NCBI RefSeq assembly: GCF_002000125.1
Contig: NZ_MLHH01000003.1
Location: 62,001-126,000 of the forward strand
DNA: 64,000 nt
Reading direction: 5' to 3'
DNA from: Rodentibacter heidelbergensis
GTDB taxonomy: Bacteria; Pseudomonadota; Gammaproteobacteria; Enterobacterales; Pasteurellaceae
The notes under the pieces are model-generated. The model ran no database searches, was not told the origin of the DNA, and was given only the letters and a program-made list of their open reading frames with translations. Made by a program: the position numbers and the translations under genes. Of this stretch, positions 59,994 through 64,000 are shown one piece after another; position 1 is the stretch's first letter, and each line of letters opens with the position of its first letter.

Positions 59994-61172
59994 TTAGATG
60001 GATAATGGCTTAATGGTTTCCCAATGGCGGCAAGATGGGCAATTCCAAAGGAGTTTATGCACCTGATAACCGCAATTTGAACAGCGATAAGCCGCACTTT
60101 GTTTAATACGCTCTCCCACCATTTTATGGAGCAAGATAAGGCTTTCTTTACCTCGACCTTCTTCTGCATCATCAATTTGATACTGGATAAAATGATAGAA
60201 AATAAGGGTACTTGGATTTTTGGTTAATTGTTGATAAAGCTTGGCTTGTGCCCCTGATTTTCCATCTTTTTCTTCAATTAATTTTGCAAGGGCTAAATCC
60301 ACTTCATCATTTTTAACGGTTTGCTCTGCTCGAATTAAAAACAGTTCAAAATTATCGAGTTGATTTAATGCTTTATAGCAAGATTTTAAGGTAGGTAGCA
60401 CTTCACCAATATAATCAGAATTCTGATAAAGCACATTTTCTAATCGGTTAATCGCCTGCTGATAGGCGTTTTCGCTGATATCGAGATTGGCCAGCAATAT
60501 TGAGGCTCTGACACAGCTTGAAGAAACTTGAAGTGCATTTTGTAAAATACTGCGTTTTTCAACCGCACTTTCCGCACTTAAACTTTCTGCATATTCACAA
60601 TAGCATTGTGCCAGCTCAACATTATTCTCAAGCGGTCTGATTTTCGCTAATTTTTCTGCAATATTAACCGCTTTTTTCCATTCTTTGGTTTTTTGGTAAA
60701 TGACCAAAAGCTGTTGTAGGGCATTTTCTGCGAATTCAGGTTCATCCACTAATAAAATATAAAGGCTTTCTGAGCGGTCAAAAAAACCGACCGTCATAAA
60801 ATCACGAGCCAGCTGTTGTTTTGCGAGAAGTTTCTGTTCAAAAGAATAATTAGGACTGCGATCTAACGCCTGATGGATACGAAGCGCCCGATCAACTTCA
60901 CCACGAGAACGGAATAAATTGCCAAGCGTAAGCTCTGCTTCAAATTGGGAGTGGCTTTCTATTTCATTTTCGGCTTCCTGCTTCTGAAGCATATCCAAAA
61001 ACAAATCAACCGCTTTATCGGTTTGGTTAGAAAGTAAAAAATTCACACCCGTGACATAATCACGGGAAAGTTTATTACTCATATCTTCCTGATCTTTCTT
61101 TGCACTACGCTGCCCCATATACCAACCATAGGCAGCAGCAATAGGCAAAAGCAGAAAGAGTAATTCAAGCAT
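59994..61172 (-). CDS. lapB: LapB (YciM), lipopolysaccharide assembly protein B
   Basis: Regulates lipopolysaccharide synthesis by directing FtsH-mediated breakdown of LpxC. The 392-residue protein has an N-terminal anchor (about 1-20, MLELLFLLLPIAAAYGWYMG), TPR repeats through the middle, and a C-terminal rubredoxin-like metal site with two CxxC pairs (CSNCGYQV and CPSCRHWE, about 355-385). The start codon overlaps the lapA stop (TAATG). Confidence 0.95.
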   Translation of the reverse strand: MLELLFLLLPIAAAYGWYMGQRSAKKDQEDMSNKLSRDYVTGVNFLLSNQTDKAVDLFLDMLQKQEAENEIESHSQFEAELTLGNLFRSRGEVDRALRIHQALDRSPNYSFEQKLLAKQQLARDFMTVGFFDRSESLYILLVDEPEFAENALQQLLVIYQKTKEWKKAVNIAEKLAKIRPLENNVELAQCYCEYAESLSAESAVEKRSILQNALQVSSSCVRASILLANLDISENAYQQAINRLENVLYQNSDYIGEVLPTLKSCYKALNQLDNFELFLIRAEQTVKNDEVDLALAKLIEEKDGKSGAQAKLYQQLTKNPSTLIFYHFIQYQIDDAEEGRGKESLILLHKMVGERIKQSAAYRCSNCGYQVHKLLWNCPSCRHWETIKPLSI

Positions 61173-61471
61173 TATTCCGCCTTAGTTTTCTCACGGACAG
61201 AAGTTAATTCACTAATTTGTAAGCTCTGACGTTTAATTTGGCGATTCAGCGACATATTTTTTAATTTGAGCTTTAAATAGAAAAAACCGGTAATAAACCA
61301 ACCTAAAATCAACCCTAAACCAAAGAGGATCGCCACTAATGTTGAAAGCTGAAATTGGCTTTCGGCCACAATATAATTGAATGTGATCACTTGATCATTA
61401 TTCGCACCAACGGTAATCGCCACCAAAATAATAGCAAGTGCAATAATAAATCCAAAAATATATTTAATCAT
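61172..61471 (-). CDS. lapA: LapA (YciS), lipopolysaccharide assembly protein A
   Basis: Small inner-membrane partner of LapB. The 99-residue protein has two membrane segments (about 3-22 and 42-65) and a basic C-terminal coil (KLKLKNMSLNRQIKRQSLQ). I chose the ATG at 61471 (MIKYIFGFII), with AAGGA at 7 nt; an in-frame ATG at 61486 adds five residues. Confidence 0.92.
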   Translation of the reverse strand: MIKYIFGFIIALAIILVAITVGANNDQVITFNYIVAESQFQLSTLVAILFGLGLILGWFITGFFYLKLKLKNMSLNRQIKRQSLQISELTSVREKTKAE

Positions 61472-61553
61472 AATACAATCCTTCAAAATTTTCTTAAACT
61501 ATGCCCTAATTACCTATGAAAAACGACACGGATGTGTCGCTATTTCATCATGT

Positions 61554-61838
61554 CTAGGAAAAGATATCCACCCTTTCTTTAAGCGACTTTCCTGCTTTGA
61601 AATGGGGCACACATTTTGCCTCTAATTTGACAGAATCGCCAGTTTTAGGGTTTCTCCCAATACGAGGTTGGCGATAATGAAGGGAAAATGTACCAAAGCC
61701 TCGAATTTCCACCCGATTTGCTTCTTCTAATGAGTGTGAAAGAAGTTCTAAAATATCTTTCACAATGGCTTCAACTTCTTTTGTAGATAAAGAAGGATGC
61801 TTTCTCGATAAATTTTCAATGAGCTCTGATTTCGTCAC
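61554..61838 (-). CDS. ihfB: Integration host factor, beta subunit
   Basis: DNA-bending HU-family protein, partner of IhfA. The 94-residue sequence begins [17 protein letters not shown] and carries the RNPKTGDSV arm and IHF-type [18 protein letters not shown] stretch. It lies directly downstream of rpsA, as in E. coli. It could act in recombination, replication and the transcription of competence genes. Confidence 0.96.
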   Translation of the reverse strand: MTKSELIENLSRKHPSLSTKEVEAIVKDILELLSHSLEEANRVEIRGFGTFSLHYRQPRIGRNPKTGDSVKLEAKCVPHFKAGKSLKERVDIFS

Positions 61839-61930
61839 TCTGCTTCTCCTTTACTTCCAATCATGTTTTTTGTAAGAAATATTGATAATTCATAATATTA
61901 CTCATCAATTATCAATAAATCCTAAAAAAT

Positions 61931-61952
61931 AAGGCTGGGACTTGCCCAGCCT
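61931..61952 (-). terminator. Terminator after rpsA
   Basis: AGGCTGGG (61932-61939) and CCCAGCCT (61945-61952) form a hairpin followed on the minus strand by TTATTTTTTAGG, between rpsA and ihfB. Some read-through into ihfB is likely. Confidence 0.88.
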
Positions 61953-61964
61953 ACAACCTATCAA

Positions 61965-63614
61965 TTATTCGCCTTTAGCTGCTTTGAAAGCTTCAGCCAT
62001 TGCATTTGGAATAGCCACTTCTTCTTGCTTGTTATTCACATTGGCTACTGCGGCTGCTTCTTCAGCTTGATCTTTCGCTTTAACAGATAAGTGAACGATA
62101 CGAGCTTTGCGATCAACGCCGGTATATTTCGCTTCAATCACATCACCGGCTGCCACTTCATCAGTTAAATCTGCAGCACGGATATAACCTTCTGCACCAC
62201 CAACTAATTCAACTTTAGCACCTTTGGCATCGGCTTCAACAACAGTTGCAGATACTACTGCACCTTTTTTGTTGATAGCAATGAAGTTATTGAATGGATC
62301 TTCTTCAAGTTGTTTAATACCTAAAGAAATACGCTCTTTCACCGCATCCACAGCTAATACAACGGCAGAAACTTCGTCACCTTTTTTGTAGTTACGAACA
62401 GCTTCATCACCTGATACATTCCAAGAAATATCAGATAAATGAACTAAACCGTCAATTCCACCTTCAAGACCGATGAAGATACCGAAATCAGTGATAGATT
62501 TGATTTTACCGGTTACTTTATCACCTTTATTGTGGGTTTCTGCAAATTGAGTCCATGGATTTGGTTTGCATTGTTTTAAGCCTAAAGAGATACGACGACG
62601 TTCTTCATCAATCTCTAATACCATCACTTCAACAGTATCGCCTAAGCTTACCACTTTAGACGGATGAATATTTTTGTTTGTCCAATCCATTTCAGAAACG
62701 TGAACTAAACCTTCAACACCATCTAAGATTTCAACGAAACAGCCATAGTCTGTTAAGTTGGTCACTTTACCGGTTAATTTGCTGTTTACCGGATGATTTT
62801 CCGCGATAGCCACCCAAGGATCTTGACCTAATTGTTTTAAGCCTAAAGAAACACGGGTACGATCTTTATCGAATTTTAATACTTTAACGGTAACTTCATC
62901 ACCCACGTTCACGATTTCACTTGGGTGTTTAACACGTTTCCAAGCCATATCTGTGATATGTAATAAACCGTCAACGCCACCTAAATCAACGAATGCACCG
63001 TAGTCTGTTAAGTTTTTAACGATACCTTTAACTTCTGAACCTTCTGCAAGGTTTTCTAACACTTGCTCACGTTCTTGACTGTTTTCAGATTCAATCACCG
63101 CACGACGGGAAACGACCACGTTGTTACGTTTTTGATCTAATTTGATCACTTTGAATTCTAATTCTTTACCTAGTAAGTGATCCGCATCACGAGCAGGACG
63201 GGTATCCACTAAAGAACCCGGTAAGAACGCACGAACACCGTTTAACTCAACTGTGAAACCGCCTTTCACTTTACCGTTGATTAAACCGATAACGGTCGCT
63301 TTTTCTTCGTATGCTTTTTCTAACTCAATCCAAGATTCGTGGCGTACTGCTTTTTCACGAGAAAGTTTAGTTTCACCGAAACCGTCTTCCACCGCATCTA
63401 AAGCAACATTCACCGTATCACCAACTTGAATATCAAGCTCACCCTGTGCATTTAAAAATTCTGCCACAGGAATTGCAGATTCAGATTTCAAACCGGCATC
63501 AACAAGGACGAAACCTTTTTGGATAGCGACGACAGTACCGTTAACGATTGAACCTTGACGGGTTTCAAGGCCTTTTAATGATTCTTCAAAAAGTTGAGCA
63601 AAAGATTCTGACAT
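61965..63614 (-). CDS. rpsA: 30S ribosomal protein S1
   Basis: Ribosomal protein that binds mRNA on the 30S subunit and brings in structured messages. The 549-residue protein carries six S1 (OB-fold) domains; repeated cores such as [18 protein letters not shown] and [19 protein letters not shown] are easily seen. The length fits (E. coli 557). It follows cmk and precedes ihfB. Confidence 0.98.
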   Translation of the reverse strand: MSESFAQLFEESLKGLETRQGSIVNGTVVAIQKGFVLVDAGLKSESAIPVAEFLNAQGELDIQVGDTVNVALDAVEDGFGETKLSREKAVRHESWIELEKAYEEKATVIGLINGKVKGGFTVELNGVRAFLPGSLVDTRPARDADHLLGKELEFKVIKLDQKRNNVVVSRRAVIESENSQEREQVLENLAEGSEVKGIVKNLTDYGAFVDLGGVDGLLHITDMAWKRVKHPSEIVNVGDEVTVKVLKFDKDRTRVSLGLKQLGQDPWVAIAENHPVNSKLTGKVTNLTDYGCFVEILDGVEGLVHVSEMDWTNKNIHPSKVVSLGDTVEVMVLEIDEERRRISLGLKQCKPNPWTQFAETHNKGDKVTGKIKSITDFGIFIGLEGGIDGLVHLSDISWNVSGDEAVRNYKKGDEVSAVVLAVDAVKERISLGIKQLEEDPFNNFIAINKKGAVVSATVVEADAKGAKVELVGGAEGYIRAADLTDEVAAGDVIEAKYTGVDRKARIVHLSVKAKDQAEEAAAVANVNNKQEEVAIPNAMAEAFKAAKGE

Positions 63615-63709
63615 ATAAATAATCTTCTTTAAAAGTTAATAACATCCACATTTAATCCCTAAGATGTGGGGTTGAGAACAAACGTTTATTCATCCTTGAA
63701 TAAACAGGG

Positions 63710-64000
63710 TTAAGGATTGATACGCTGTTGAATATAACCGAGTGCTTGGCTTATCACTTCATCAATAGTTAATGTCGTGCTATCAAGCAACAACGCATCT
63801 TCTGCCGGTTTAAGGGGGGCAATTTCACGATTTCTATCACGAAAATCACGTTCCTTTATCTCGGCTAAAATCTGCGCAAAGTTACCACTAATTCCCTTGC
63901 TTTGCAACTGTTTATAGCGTCTTTTTGCACGTTCTTCTGCGCTGGCATCTAAAAAGAGTTTCACTTGTGCCTGAGGAAAGACCACCGTTCCCATATCACG
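63710..64000 (-). CDS. cmk: Cytidylate kinase (5' end beyond window)
   Basis: Phosphorylates CMP and dCMP. Only the C-terminal 96 or so residues are in the window, including [20 protein letters not shown] (the LID region) and [20 protein letters not shown]. The frame runs out of the window without a start; [11 protein letters not shown] just at the edge is the conserved RDMGTVVFP motif. The full protein is normally about 225 residues. It is followed by rpsA, as in E. coli. Confidence 0.95.
   Translation of the reverse strand, partial: RDMGTVVFPQAQVKLFLDASAEERAKRRYKQLQSKGISGNFAQILAEIKERDFRDRNREIAPLKPAEDALLLDSTTLTIDEVISQALGYIQQRINP

Overview
The window is chromosomal DNA from a member of the Pasteurellaceae. 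The best clue is the nine-base DNA uptake signal AAGTGCGGT (or ACCGCACTT), which occurs more than 35 times on both strands. That places the organism in the Haemophilus / Aggregatibacter / Pasteurella branch that uses the 'Hin-type' uptake signal. Several gene blocks also follow Haemophilus influenzae order: prfA-prmC-sirB1-kdsA, pykA-dnaB-alr-pgi, the minor pseudopilin-recC-nrdR-ribD-degS block, and rpsA-ihfB-lapA-lapB-pyrF-yciH. I cannot name the species. A histidine operon, a sucrose-6-phosphate hydrolase and a tri-haem peroxidase would suit H. parainfluenzae or Aggregatibacter.

Layout. 1-8.8 kb (minus strand): lipoprotein export (lolCDE, lolE cut by the window edge), a 2-hydroxyacid dehydrogenase, kdsA, sirB1, prmC, an RDD membrane protein, prfA and epmC. 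8.9-14.9 kb (minus): pgi, alr, dnaB, pykA. 15.0-20.5 kb (plus): tRNA-Val, sfsA, a probable Fur-controlled small RNA, tyrS, then fructokinase, a glutathione S-transferase and sucrose-6-phosphate hydrolase. 20.6-30.9 kb (minus): a small lipoprotein and a complete histidine operon with leader peptide and attenuator. Three unrelated genes interrupt this operon: an IS200-like RAYT transposase, an unknown AT-rich gene and a RhuM-Fic protein. Two-part palindromic repeats lie in several of its intergenic gaps. 31.0-36.7 kb (plus): a preQ1 riboswitch with queC-queD-queE, a NIF3 protein, fabI and rnb. 36.7-45.6 kb (minus): four competence pseudopilin genes, recC, nrdR, ribD, degS and yfbR. 45.8-50.6 kb (plus): suhB, a quinol peroxidase behind a textbook FNR promoter, and an AT-rich operon pairing a clavaminate synthase-like oxygenase with an AzlCD amino acid exporter. 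50.6-58.9 kb: uvrB (minus), tRNA-Asn, three small lipoproteins (plus), a nickel/cobalt transporter pair (minus), a possible anaerobic small RNA, ettA and a SirB2-like protein (plus). 58.9-64 kb (minus): yciH, pyrF, lapB, lapA, ihfB, rpsA and the 3' part of cmk.

Most of the window is conserved housekeeping sequence. The parts that look new are: (1) the repeat-and-RAYT system inside the histidine operon; (2) the oxygenase + AzlCD operon, which looks like a make-and-export pathway for a modified amino acid; (3) two intergenic transcription units that look like iron- and oxygen-responsive small RNAs. No CRISPR array, prophage or rRNA was seen.
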